Shown here piece after piece: positions 43,799-50,976 of a stretch of DNA of 64,000 bases. Within the stretch, counting starts at the first letter, position 1. Each line of letters starts with the position of its first letter. Both the position numbers and the translations under genes were made by a program. The notes under the pieces are model-generated. The model ran no database searches, was not told the origin of the DNA, and worked only from the letters and a program-made list of their open reading frames with translations. The DNA comes from an uncultured Sphingomonadaceae bacterium (GTDB taxonomy: Bacteria; Pseudomonadota; Alphaproteobacteria; Sphingomonadales; Sphingomonadaceae). The stretch lies in the NCBI GenBank assembly GCA_903871605.1, contig CAIQHF010000036.1:1-64000 (forward strand), given 5' to 3'.

Positions 43799-44323
43799 GT
43801 GGTGAGAGCCTTGGAACACAATCGCGTCGAGCAACTGACCGAACCGCAACGCGAGGTCCTGCGCCTCGTCGCGCAAGGCCTCGAGTCGAAGCAGATCGGC
43901 CGGCGACTCGATCTGAGCCACCATTCGATCGACCGCCGCATCGAACGAGCGATGCATAGCCTGGGTGCGAGCAACCGCTACATCGCGGCGCGCATGGTGG
44001 TGGAAGCCGAAGGCGGCACGTATGATCCGCTCGCACGTGCCTCACCACACCTTTCTCCGCCAAGCGGATCCGCCAATGTGGGCGGGTCGGACAATATGGC
44101 GGATCAGCCAGCGGGTACGCAGGTGAGGGAGGATGACACTCCTATCTCACCATCGCTTCGAGCGAGCTTTCCCTGGCCGTTCCCGCCGCGGGGCGGAAAT
44201 CGAGACGAACTCGATCGTAAGACACGCCTCGTCTGGGCGCTCATCGGGATACCGATTCTGGTCATGATCGCCTGGGGCCTGCTGTTGGCCGGCATCGGCG
44301 CGCTGGATACGCTCAGGCTCTAG
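43799..44323 (+). CDS. LuxR-type HTH protein with C-terminal membrane segment
   Basis: A 174-residue protein: N-terminal LuxR HTH (LTEPQREVLRLVAQGLESKQ then DLSHHSIDRRIERAM), a low-complexity Pro/Ser linker, and one C-terminal TM (LVWALIGIPILVMIAWGLLL). There is no receiver or ligand domain. Such membrane-tethered LuxR-HTH proteins are found in sphingomonads. The tethering could mean release by proteolysis. GTG 43799, GTG 43802 and TTG 43811 are all possible starts. Confidence 0.75.
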   Translation: MVRALEHNRVEQLTEPQREVLRLVAQGLESKQIGRRLDLSHHSIDRRIERAMHSLGASNRYIAARMVVEAEGGTYDPLARASPHLSPPSGSANVGGSDNMADQPAGTQVREDDTPISPSLRASFPWPFPPRGGNRDELDRKTRLVWALIGIPILVMIAWGLLLAGIGALDTLRL

Positions 44324-44379
44324 CGCAATCATCGGCTCGGACAGGGAAGGCCGCGCGTCGCTGTGCGGATTGGTGAATT

Positions 44380-44733
44380 ATGCGCAAGGAAAGACTGGAA
44401 ATCGTCGAGCTGGTCCAGCAGCAACTTCACGCCAGCGAGATCGCCGTCGAAGCGGCATTGTCGGCGATAGCGCGACTGACGGTGACGATGCCCGAAGCGC
44501 GCGCACGCGCGGGCATTTCGCCGATTGCGGGCCAGCCGGCCTTCGACAGTATCGGCGCCGCCTTGGCCGGGATCATCCTGGTTCGCGGCCACATGGCGGA
44601 GACCCACGCCCAACTCGATGCCACGCGCGAGCAGTTCCGCATGCCGGTCGTTGCCACCGGCGGCGGCTTCGAAAAGCCGCCGCGCGCGGGCATCGAAGCC
44701 GGCGGTCCCGACCTGCACGTCGTCGCCGCGTAG
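44380..44733 (+). CDS. Conserved-looking small protein of unknown function
   Basis: A 117-residue soluble protein: RKERLEIVELVQQQLHASEI, then ARARAGISPIAGQPAFDSI. Helical, no signal peptide or TM. It sits 56 bp after the LuxR-HTH gene in the same direction and before a membrane-protein gene, so these may form a small operon. Function unknown. Confidence 0.6.
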   Translation: MRKERLEIVELVQQQLHASEIAVEAALSAIARLTVTMPEARARAGISPIAGQPAFDSIGAALAGIILVRGHMAETHAQLDATREQFRMPVVATGGGFEKPPRAGIEAGGPDLHVVAA

Positions 44734-44792
44734 GAGCTCAGCCCGGGCTTGACCGGGAGCGGTTCCTTTGGTCCCGTTCCCGGGTGCTGCTC

Positions 44793-45182
44793 ATGATCGT
44801 CTACTGGATCACGGTTCTGGCGTCCTGCGCCTATGTCGGTGTGCGCGGCGGTCCGTCGGAGCGGTTGTGCGTCGGCGCCGTGGCGGTCGCGTCACTGGTG
44901 ACCGTGGCTCTGGTCTCGCCCTTCGCTCGTCGTTTCCATTCGATGGAATGGGGTATTTTTGGCGTCGACATCTGCCTGCTGCTCGTCCTGACGCTGATCG
45001 TCTGCCGTTCGAAGAGGTATTGGCCGTTATGGGCTACGGGTTTTCAGGTTGTCGCCCTCATCAGCAACACTGCCATTTTTTCGGCGGTGTCACCAAGGGC
45101 CTATGCGCTCGCTCAGGGTTTCTGGGCCTACGCAATCCTCGGTTCGGCTATCGCAGGAACCTGGTCGCGGACCTCGCGCTGA
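44793..45182 (+). CDS. Small membrane protein of unknown function
   Basis: A 129-residue protein with about four TM segments: IVYWITVLASCAYVGVRG, VGAVAVASLVTVALVSPF, GIFGVDICLLLVLTLIV and YPLW-type aromatic loops, ending AILGSAIAGTWSRTSR. No family recognised. It lies between the hypothetical at 44380 and the winged-helix regulator at 45192. Confidence 0.6.
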   Translation: MIVYWITVLASCAYVGVRGGPSERLCVGAVAVASLVTVALVSPFARRFHSMEWGIFGVDICLLLVLTLIVCRSKRYWPLWATGFQVVALISNTAIFSAVSPRAYALAQGFWAYAILGSAIAGTWSRTSR

Positions 45183-45191
45183 AAACCGATC

Positions 45192-45773
45192 ATGGGTGAA
45201 CAGCCCCCAGCGCGGAACGACGAAAACATCGTGGAATTCACGGCCCGCGCATCTTCCGCCGATATCGAGCGCCTCGGCGTCCTCATCGATCAGCTGCGTT
45301 TTGGTTATCGGAAAGCGTGCGGCCATTCCGAGGACATCCGAACTCCGCTGACCGTCGACCCGATGTCTGTCTCCGTCGCGAGGCTGCTGCTGCTGCAACG
45401 GCACGATCGCGGCCGCGCGTTTGCAGACTGCGAGTTCGGAGAGGCCGTTTGGGATGTGATGCTCCATCTTTACGTCGCGCATCACGAGCAGAGACGGGTG
45501 GGCGCCTACGCGCTCGCGTCTGTCATCAACGTTCCGCAGAGCACGGCCCTTCGCTGGATCGCGACGATGGAAGAACGGGGCCAAGTGGTTCGTGAGCCAG
45601 ACCGGCGTGATCGCCGTCGTTCATTCGTTGCGCTCACACCGCCTTTTAGAGATCGGATCGCCGCGCATCTGGAGCGCGTCCGAGACGAGATGAGGGTAAT
45701 ATTCAGTGGAAGGCAGGACTGGAGTTTGACCACGCAAGTGTCGATTGGCATAGGCTCGCCCTGCGAACGATGA
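45192..45773 (+). CDS. MarR-like winged-helix DNA-binding protein
   Basis: A 193-residue regulator whose C-terminal half has a winged helix: VWDVMLHLYVAHHEQRRVGA, then VPQSTALRWIATMEERGQV with the wing REPDRRDRRRSFVAL. The N-terminal 70 residues are unassigned. It begins 9 bp after the membrane-protein gene. Its targets are unknown. Confidence 0.75.
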   Translation: MGEQPPARNDENIVEFTARASSADIERLGVLIDQLRFGYRKACGHSEDIRTPLTVDPMSVSVARLLLLQRHDRGRAFADCEFGEAVWDVMLHLYVAHHEQRRVGAYALASVINVPQSTALRWIATMEERGQVVREPDRRDRRRSFVALTPPFRDRIAAHLERVRDEMRVIFSGRQDWSLTTQVSIGIGSPCER

Positions 45774-45781
45774 CCATCGTA

Positions 45782-46753
45782 TCACGCAGGCTCATTCGGA
45801 ACCGCGCCCGCGTCGGAAAACCATTTTCGGTCGAGCGGGAAGGCGAGATTAAGCTTTGCGGCTTTCGCAAGACGGAGCACGCGCTGGCGGTGAGACGGGT
45901 TTTGCGTGCGCCAGCGAGCGCCGGCGATGGCATCCCCGAACAGGCCTCGTGCGATTTGCTGATACCCGGCGCCGGCCAATAACGCATCGGCAACGCGGAG
46001 CTCGAGTATCCAGCGCTCGCGTCGGTTCGGGCGGCCGATCGACCTGTCGTCGAACCCGCCCTTCTCGACGACCTCGATCAAACGGCGAAGGGCCGCCACC
46101 GGGCCCTGCAAGGCGGCGATGCCGTGCAGACCGAACCGCAGCGACGCGGGATTTCCGATCAGGGTTCCGTCGACGATGTCGATCCGCAACGACTGGATTC
46201 CGTTGCTGAGCAGGAGATGCTCAATCTGCTTGTCATCGATCGCCACCGACACCAGGGGCATCAGGCGCCAGAGGTCGATGCGGTCGGCAGGGTGGGCGAA
46301 CGGATCGAGCACGACGGCGCGGATCACCGACGGATCGATATCCGCACGCCAAAGCGGGCGCGCAAGCGGTACGGACAATCCCGGGTCTTCGAAGCGCTCA
46401 AGGCCAAATTCTCTCGGTGGCTGTCGCGGCGACGCCATTCTGGTTCTGAATCGTCTCCAGGCGTCGCGATACGCCGGCGTGCGGCGGAGCCATTCCCAGG
46501 CGAAGGCGCTCCGGTCCGCATGGCGGAGCCCCTCATAATGATCGGCGCGGGTCCAGTTGAGTCCGGCGTTCCAACACGCCTCCGGAGCAAGGGCGCCGGG
46601 CTTGTTCACCACGACGCTCGAAGCGCCAAGTTCGGAGACGCGTATCCGGTGGCCGGAGGTGTGCGGCGCCGCGCCACAGTCTGATTCGAGGCCTGCCGGT
46701 TGCGTTTGGTTGAGTGACCAGAGCGGCAATATTTCGGAATAGGTGAAACGCAA
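45782..46753 (-). CDS. DUF2285-type protein
   Basis: A 323-residue protein that resembles DUF2285 / transcriptional-regulator-domain proteins found on integrative elements: an N-terminal YEGLRHADRSAFAWEWLRR motif (about 73-91) and a C-terminal region WILELRVADALLAGAGYQQ to PSHRQRVLRLAKAAK with a helix-turn-helix-like pattern. It reads leftward, away from the quorum-sensing genes, across an AT-rich spacer. Start uncertain, since the first 50 residues are poorly conserved-looking. Confidence 0.65.
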   Translation of the reverse strand: MRFTYSEILPLWSLNQTQPAGLESDCGAAPHTSGHRIRVSELGASSVVVNKPGALAPEACWNAGLNWTRADHYEGLRHADRSAFAWEWLRRTPAYRDAWRRFRTRMASPRQPPREFGLERFEDPGLSVPLARPLWRADIDPSVIRAVVLDPFAHPADRIDLWRLMPLVSVAIDDKQIEHLLLSNGIQSLRIDIVDGTLIGNPASLRFGLHGIAALQGPVAALRRLIEVVEKGGFDDRSIGRPNRRERWILELRVADALLAGAGYQQIARGLFGDAIAGARWRTQNPSHRQRVLRLAKAAKLNLAFPLDRKWFSDAGAVPNEPA

Positions 46754-47050
46754 TAATTACTCTCACTATGAGAGTTGATGCGCTCAATACGGGAAAAAAC
46801 ATGACTACTATCGATGCGTGATGGTGTCACACGCGTGTTAAAAGGCCCATTATGGCGGGAAATACCCATAATATTCGAGAAATATACTTGCAATTAATGA
46901 GATTTCGTTAAATCTCATTGCGATAAGATCGAGGGGCGGGGCTTGAGGGCCATGTTGATGTCATGCCGGCGCGGCGTGAGAACCGCGAAGCCGACATGAG
47001 CCTGTAGGCGCGGTCGACGAGCGGAACTGAAGCGCCGTTCGAAGCCCGTG
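46754..47050. promoter_or_regulatory. AT-rich intergenic region upstream of luxR
   Basis: About 300 bp clearly richer in A/T than the surroundings, between divergent genes. It holds the 24-bp perfect dyad at 46896-46919 and no gene. It is probably the promoter region of the luxR gene and marks the left edge of the quorum-sensing/lasso block. Confidence 0.5.
46896..46919. repeat. Perfect inverted repeat upstream of luxR
   Basis: AATGAGATTT-CGTT-AAATCTCATT has two perfect 10-base arms around a 4-base spacer, about 130 bp before the luxR start. The low GC of the stem and lack of a T-run argue against a terminator. It is a candidate regulator-binding site. Confidence 0.5.
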
Positions 47051-47800
47051 ATGGGCATCATGGCGTTTCTCAAGGACGCGCAGCAGCTTGCGCAAAGGAT
47101 CGTGTCGAGCACCAGCCGAAGTGCCTTGCGAGAGGCGCTCGAGGCAACGAGCAAGGCGATGGGCTTCCGTTTCTTCGCGGTGAGCTATCACCCGGGACGC
47201 GGCGGTCGAGGGCCGGTCAATCTTCGCGATCATAACTATCCCCACGAATGGGAGGAAAGCTATGATCGGCGACAGCTGGGGCTGTCCGACCCGATTCACC
47301 GGGTCAGCGACACGCGTGCCGAGGGATTTCGGTGGCGGGACGGTCCCACCTTCATTCCCTACACCGAACGCGATCTCGCCATGATCGATGAGGCGCGGCG
47401 TTTCGGCATCGACGACGGCTTCACGGTGCCGACAAACGTGCCCGGCGAGCGTCCCGGGTCGGTGACGTTCGTGACGGGCCATGGAGATCCTTTTCCCGAT
47501 GACATGCTCCTTTTCGCCGAAGCTCTCGGGCATCGCGCATTCCAGCGGATACACGAGATCGAGCGGCGACGGCCTTTCGCCAGCAGACCGATCGTGACCG
47601 ACCGTCACCTGGAGGTTATCGTCCTGATCGGGCGAGACAAGACAAACGGAGAGATGGGCGAGCTTCTTGGTATCAAGGAGGACACGGTCATGAAGCATGT
47701 GGCGGAAATCTGCGCGCGCTTCGGCGCCTTGCGCCGCACGTCCTTGCCGATGCGTGCCGTGCTCGAGGGGCTGCTGACTTTCTCCGACATTCTCCCGTGA
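47051..47800 (+). CDS. LuxR-family quorum-sensing regulator
   Basis: About 249 residues. The N-terminal autoinducer-binding domain has HEWEESYDRRQLGLSDPIHR, holding the conserved Trp, Tyr, Asp and Pro of the AHL pocket (TraR W57, Y61, D70, P71), then FRW and a Gly further on. The C-terminal HTH reads LLGIKEDTVMKHVAEICARF. The linked luxI gene makes it a likely cognate receptor. GTG 47048, ATG 47051 and ATG 47060 are possible starts, none with a strong RBS. Confidence 0.87.
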   Translation: MGIMAFLKDAQQLAQRIVSSTSRSALREALEATSKAMGFRFFAVSYHPGRGGRGPVNLRDHNYPHEWEESYDRRQLGLSDPIHRVSDTRAEGFRWRDGPTFIPYTERDLAMIDEARRFGIDDGFTVPTNVPGERPGSVTFVTGHGDPFPDDMLLFAEALGHRAFQRIHEIERRRPFASRPIVTDRHLEVIVLIGRDKTNGEMGELLGIKEDTVMKHVAEICARFGALRRTSLPMRAVLEGLLTFSDILP

Positions 47801-47801
47801 C

Positions 47802-47823
47802 GCCATTCCTTGTTCAAGGAATG
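47802..47823. promoter_or_regulatory. Candidate lux box upstream of luxI
   Basis: CCATTCCTTG-TT-CAAGGAATGG is a perfect 22-bp dyad ending 54 bp before the luxI start. Position and length resemble lux boxes bound by LuxR dimers. It could also fold as a 9-bp hairpin after the luxR stop, but no T-run follows. Confidence 0.5.
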
Positions 47824-47877
47824 GAGCAGTGTCGCGACCCGTGATCGATTGCCGTCTCCACATGAGGGAGATTGGCC

Positions 47878-48495
47878 GTGCTACTCAAGATCGACGCCCG
47901 TAACCGGATCGGCGAACATGTCGCGATGCGCGCTATGTTCGAAGCGCGCAAACGCGTGTTCATCGATCTGCTCAAATGGGACATTCCGGCACTTGATGGC
48001 CGGTTCGAGGTCGACCAGTTCGACGGCGGAGACGCGGTCTATCTCATTCTGATGGACCCGGAGTGCCGCCATCTCGCATCGGCCCGCCTCTTGCCGACAA
48101 CACGACCCGGCATCCTCAATTCGCTCTATCAGGAGTTGTGCGAGGATGGCGCACCGGCCGGTGACAGAATCTTCGAGATCACCCGTTTCTGCCTGTCGCC
48201 CGACCTCCGAGCCGCCGATCGCAAGGTGTGTCGCGACACCTTGGTCACCGCCCTTGCGCAATTCGCACTCGATGAGGGGATCGAGACCTATACCGGCGTC
48301 GCAGAATTGCCCTGGCTGCGTCAGATCCTTTCTTTCGGTTGGGATTGCGCGCTGCTCGGCAGGCCGCTCGCGGTCGGCAAGACGACGCTCGGCGCTCTGC
48401 GGATCGACATCCGCGAAGATACGATCGCCGCTCTCGAACGCGCAGGCATATGGCCCGCCGAAGGGCCATTCATCCCCGCCCGGCGCGCCGCTTGA
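47878..48495 (+). CDS. Acyl-homoserine-lactone synthase (LuxI family)
   Basis: A 205-residue AHL synthase. All invariant LuxI residues are visible: Arg24 and Phe28 in ARKRVF, Trp34, the two Asp in FEVDQFD (46 and 49), Arg in SARLLPT, Glu and Arg in FEITRF. With GTG 47878 the numbering of R24, F28 and W34 agrees with LuxI, and GAGGGAGA lies just upstream, so this start is preferred over TTG 47872. It makes AHL from SAM and acyl-ACP. The acyl chain length cannot be read. Confidence 0.93.
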   Translation: MLLKIDARNRIGEHVAMRAMFEARKRVFIDLLKWDIPALDGRFEVDQFDGGDAVYLILMDPECRHLASARLLPTTRPGILNSLYQELCEDGAPAGDRIFEITRFCLSPDLRAADRKVCRDTLVTALAQFALDEGIETYTGVAELPWLRQILSFGWDCALLGRPLAVGKTTLGALRIDIREDTIAALERAGIWPAEGPFIPARRAA

Positions 48496-48509
48496 AGGAG
48501 CTTGTCACC

Positions 48510-49436
48510 ATGAACGCTCCCATTTCGACATGCGATATCGATGCCCGGCGTGTCGCGACGTCAGCTTTTCACCTGGAAACCGAAGGCTGCTGCATCCTGC
48601 CAAGGCTTGTCGCACCTTCGACCGTCGCCAGGATCGACGCCGAGCTTGCGGCCGACTTCGCGGCTACGCCCATGTGCGACGGCGATTTCTACGGTGAGAG
48701 AACCAAACGTTTCGGACGTGTCCTGGCCAGATCGCAAACCGCGGCCAGCCTTGCGCTCCAGCCGCTGATCCTGGCGCTCGCGCGACGGATCCTCGAGCCT
48801 TGGTGCGATTGCATCCAGCTCAATGTTGCCCAGGCGATAGAAATCCATCCGCAAGCCCTCGCGCAATTTCCGCACCGTGATCAGGACATGTGGTGGGGCG
48901 ACAAGGGCAAGATCGAGTATCTCGTCAACGTGATCTGGCCGCTGACGCCCTTTACGCAGGAGAATGGTGCCACATTGCTTTGGCCAGATACGCATGGTCT
49001 TGGCGCGCTCGCCGAACATGACGGCGCGCCGCCGATCGCCGCCGAATGCGATCCCGGGGACGCGATCGTCTTTCTCGGGTCAACGCTGCATGGTGCCGGC
49101 GCCAACGTCACGCCGTGTCCAAGGAGGGGCATTGTCATCGGCTATAGCCTTGGCTGGCTCAAACCCTATGAAAATCCGTGGCTTGCTTATCCACCCGAGG
49201 TCGCGCGGAGCTTTCCACCCGAACTTGCCGCTCTGGCCGGCTATCGCCAGCATCGCCCCAACCTTGGCAATTTCGAAGGCCAATGTCCCTCCGTGGTTCT
49301 CGAAGGCCGGGCAACCGATCGCTTGCGCGCGATAGATGCGCTCCTCCCCGAGCAAGCTGCCGCGCTCGCCGATCATACCGAGGCCCAGCGGCGCGTTCGG
49401 GGCGCGGTACAGCTTAAGAAGATCGGCACGAGATGA
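48510..49436 (+). CDS. Phytanoyl-CoA dioxygenase (PhyH) family Fe(II)/2-oxoglutarate oxygenase
   Basis: A 308-residue non-haem iron oxygenase. FPHRDQDMWW provides His122 and Asp124, STLHGAGANV provides His194, and Arg206 in RRGIVIGY would hold 2-oxoglutarate, completing the 2-His-1-carboxylate site. It starts 14 bp after luxI with AAGGAG upstream and overlaps the GntR gene by 4 bp, so it is part of the luxI unit. PhyH genes beside luxI have been noted in sphingomonads. Here it also leads into a lasso operon, so it could hydroxylate the AHL, its acyl precursor or the lasso peptide. Confidence 0.88.
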   Translation: MNAPISTCDIDARRVATSAFHLETEGCCILPRLVAPSTVARIDAELAADFAATPMCDGDFYGERTKRFGRVLARSQTAASLALQPLILALARRILEPWCDCIQLNVAQAIEIHPQALAQFPHRDQDMWWGDKGKIEYLVNVIWPLTPFTQENGATLLWPDTHGLGALAEHDGAPPIAAECDPGDAIVFLGSTLHGAGANVTPCPRRGIVIGYSLGWLKPYENPWLAYPPEVARSFPPELAALAGYRQHRPNLGNFEGQCPSVVLEGRATDRLRAIDALLPEQAAALADHTEAQRRVRGAVQLKKIGTR

Positions 49437-50050
49437 GCCCCGGCAACACGATGGTGCGCGTCTACGGCACGCTCAAAGCACGCATCATGGCAGGCGAGTA
49501 TCTGCCCGGCGAACGCCTTGATCCTGGACGGCTGGCGACGGGGCTCGCCGCCAGCCGCACGCCGGTTCGGGACGCCTTGCTGCAACTCAGCGGTGAGCGG
49601 CTTGTCGACAGCTGGGAACAAGAGGGTTTTCGGGTGCCGCTCGTCAATGAGGCCGCTATTCGCGACATGTACGAATGGTCGAACGATGTCATCCATGCCG
49701 CGATCCGAGCCGCCTCGCGGAAACCGGGTCCGAGCCATCGCCCCGGGGACCTGCCCGACCTCGATTATGCCGGCGCCGTCGGCACCTGCTTCCTCGACAT
49801 CGCGGACTATTCGTCAAATCGTGAGCATCGGGCGGCGGTGAGCAATCTCGTCGATCGAAGCGCCGCCGTCCGGAGGGCGGAATCGATTATCGTCGAGGCG
49901 GCGATGGACGACGTTGAGGCGATCCAGCATTCCATCGCAAGCTTTGAATGGGCTGCGGCCGCGCGTGCCGTTGATCAATTCCACCGTCGCCGGATCCGGC
50001 TGGTCGCCGAGATTGCCGCCGCGCTCCGGTCCCGCGAGCCGCGCGCATGA
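49433..50050 (+). CDS. GntR-family transcriptional regulator
   Basis: A 205-residue GntR regulator: YGTLKARIMAGEYLPGERLD, then ASRTPVRDALLQLSGERLV with a wing, and a C-terminal helical FCD-like domain (EAIQHSIASFEWAAAARAVD). ATG overlaps the PhyH stop. It lies immediately upstream of the lasso precursor, so it may couple or repress the lasso operon. FCD ligands are usually small acids. The metal-binding His pattern is not obvious. Confidence 0.87.
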   Translation: MSPGNTMVRVYGTLKARIMAGEYLPGERLDPGRLATGLAASRTPVRDALLQLSGERLVDSWEQEGFRVPLVNEAAIRDMYEWSNDVIHAAIRAASRKPGPSHRPGDLPDLDYAGAVGTCFLDIADYSSNREHRAAVSNLVDRSAAVRRAESIIVEAAMDDVEAIQHSIASFEWAAAARAVDQFHRRRIRLVAEIAAALRSREPRA

Positions 50051-50153
50051 ATGCGTATATTCGGCAAATACCGGCCGTATAAAATTCCCATACCTGATCG
50101 CCAGCCTAGCTTGATCTCGCCATCCAATTCCGGACGGCAGAAGGAGAATGGTC
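50051..50153 (+). promoter_or_regulatory. Leader region of the lasso precursor gene
   Basis: 103 bp between the GntR stop and the precursor start. It includes TATAAA at 50078-50083 as a possible -10 box and an AAGGAGAA ribosome-binding site at 50141. The region is AT-rich compared with its flanks. No clear -35 match, so the promoter is tentative. Confidence 0.35.
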
Positions 50154-50285
50154 ATGAACATCGATCAGGACACGCTCGACGTCGTCGAGCTCGGCGTTGC
50201 CAGCGAGGAAACCCAGGGTTCGATCATCGGCGGCGCGGAAGCGGGCGGCCTCCACAAAGGCGTTGGGCTTTCCGACGACGACTGA
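50154..50285 (+). CDS. Lasso peptide precursor (LasA-type)
   Basis: A 43-residue precursor too short for standard ORF calling. The leader MNIDQDTLDVVELGVASEET ends in the proteobacterial pattern L-G-x-A-S-x-E-T-x with Thr20 at position -2. The core starts at Gly22 (GSIIGGAEA...) and ends GLSDDD, 22 residues. Glu at core position 8 gives a Gly1-Glu8 macrolactam, and Leu12, His13 and Lys14 are candidate steric plugs. Strong RBS seven bases upstream. The adjacent B and C genes make the call firm. The product is new to me. Confidence 0.85.
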   Translation: MNIDQDTLDVVELGVASEETQGSIIGGAEAGGLHKGVGLSDDD

Positions 50286-50290
50286 AAACG

Positions 50291-50320
50291 AGCGCGCGGG
50301 CGGTTGCCCGTCCGCGCGCT
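50291..50320 (+). terminator. GC-rich stem-loop between precursor and lasB
   Basis: A 13-bp, nearly perfect stem (one G-T pair) with loop TTGC: arm AGCGCGCGGGCGG pairs with CCGTCCGCGCGCT. It follows the precursor stop by 5 bp and ends 17 bp before the lasB start, with a TTTG after it. Such hairpins after a lasso precursor may attenuate or protect the mRNA so that precursor exceeds enzymes. Confidence 0.5.
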
Positions 50321-50337
50321 TTGCTTGGGCTACAGCG

Positions 50338-50976
50338 ATGCTTGCTCCCCATATCCACGCCGCGACATTCGGCGACCGCGTCGTGCTGCTCGACGTAGAG
50401 GCCGACCGTTACCGCCTGATCAGCGGTGATGCTGCGCGTGTGGTCGTCGCCGAGCTGGAGAGACATCAAATATCCGACACGATCATGACGGCAGCATTAT
50501 TCAAGGCCGGAATATTCGTGGCAGAGCCGACCGGACCTGCGCACGCGAGGCGACCAATGCCGGCGATACCTGCAGGGCGCTTACCTGATCGCGTGCCGTC
50601 GAAGCGGGCTATCCTTCCGACCTTGCGCGCACTCCTGTCAGCCCGTTTTCGATTGCGACGCTGGGGGCTGGCGAGAACGCTTGCCCAGGCCTCCGCGAGG
50701 GCTCCGGCCACCCGATCCGTCGATGTCGACATCGCGGCAATCACGGTCGCCGCGGTCTTTGCCCGTGCGCGTGTCCTCATTCCGCTGTCGCGGGCCTGTC
50801 TTCCCGACTCGCTTGCGCTATTCGAACTGCTCAAGCGTGCCGGATCTCGAGCCACGTTGGTTATCGGCGTACGTCTCGACCCGTTCCTGGCGCATTGTTG
50901 GGTACAGACGGATCAGTTCATCCTGAACGATGACCCGGATTCTGTTCTCGCCTACACGCCGATCCTGGCCTTATGA
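50338..50976 (+). CDS. Lasso peptide maturase B (fused RRE and transglutaminase-like protease)
   Basis: A 212-residue fused B1-B2 protein. Residues 1-60 form the RRE-like domain that binds the leader (VVLLDVEADRYRLISGDAAR). Residues 90-210 form the protease with Cys154 in SRACLPDSLALFELLKRAG, His186 in LAHCWVQ and Asp198 or Asp199 in NDDPD, the McjB-type triad. It should cleave after Gln21. ATG 50338 gives a standard McjB length. The open frame upstream to 50197 overlaps the precursor in another frame and is not coding. Confidence 0.88.
   Translation: MLAPHIHAATFGDRVVLLDVEADRYRLISGDAARVVVAELERHQISDTIMTAALFKAGIFVAEPTGPAHARRPMPAIPAGRLPDRVPSKRAILPTLRALLSARFRLRRWGLARTLAQASARAPATRSVDVDIAAITVAAVFARARVLIPLSRACLPDSLALFELLKRAGSRATLVIGVRLDPFLAHCWVQTDQFILNDDPDSVLAYTPILAL

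Noticed and set aside
43583-43957. 124-codon leftward frame opposite the LuxR-HTH gene
   Set aside because: Overlaps the HTH coding region in antisense, and the sequence has no recognisable features.
47802-47823. Reading the luxI upstream dyad as a luxR terminator
   Set aside because: The stem is short and no T-run follows. luxR and luxI are closely spaced, so a lux box is preferred, though not proven.
50271-50282. The three C-terminal Asp as alternative ring acceptors
   Set aside because: Known lasso rings are 7-9 residues. Asp at core positions 20-22 is too far away, while Glu8 is at a normal position.
50197-50337. Upstream extension of the lasso B frame
   Set aside because: It would overlap the precursor in another frame, lacks an RBS and adds a stretch not found in McjB proteins. 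ATG 50338 fits better.
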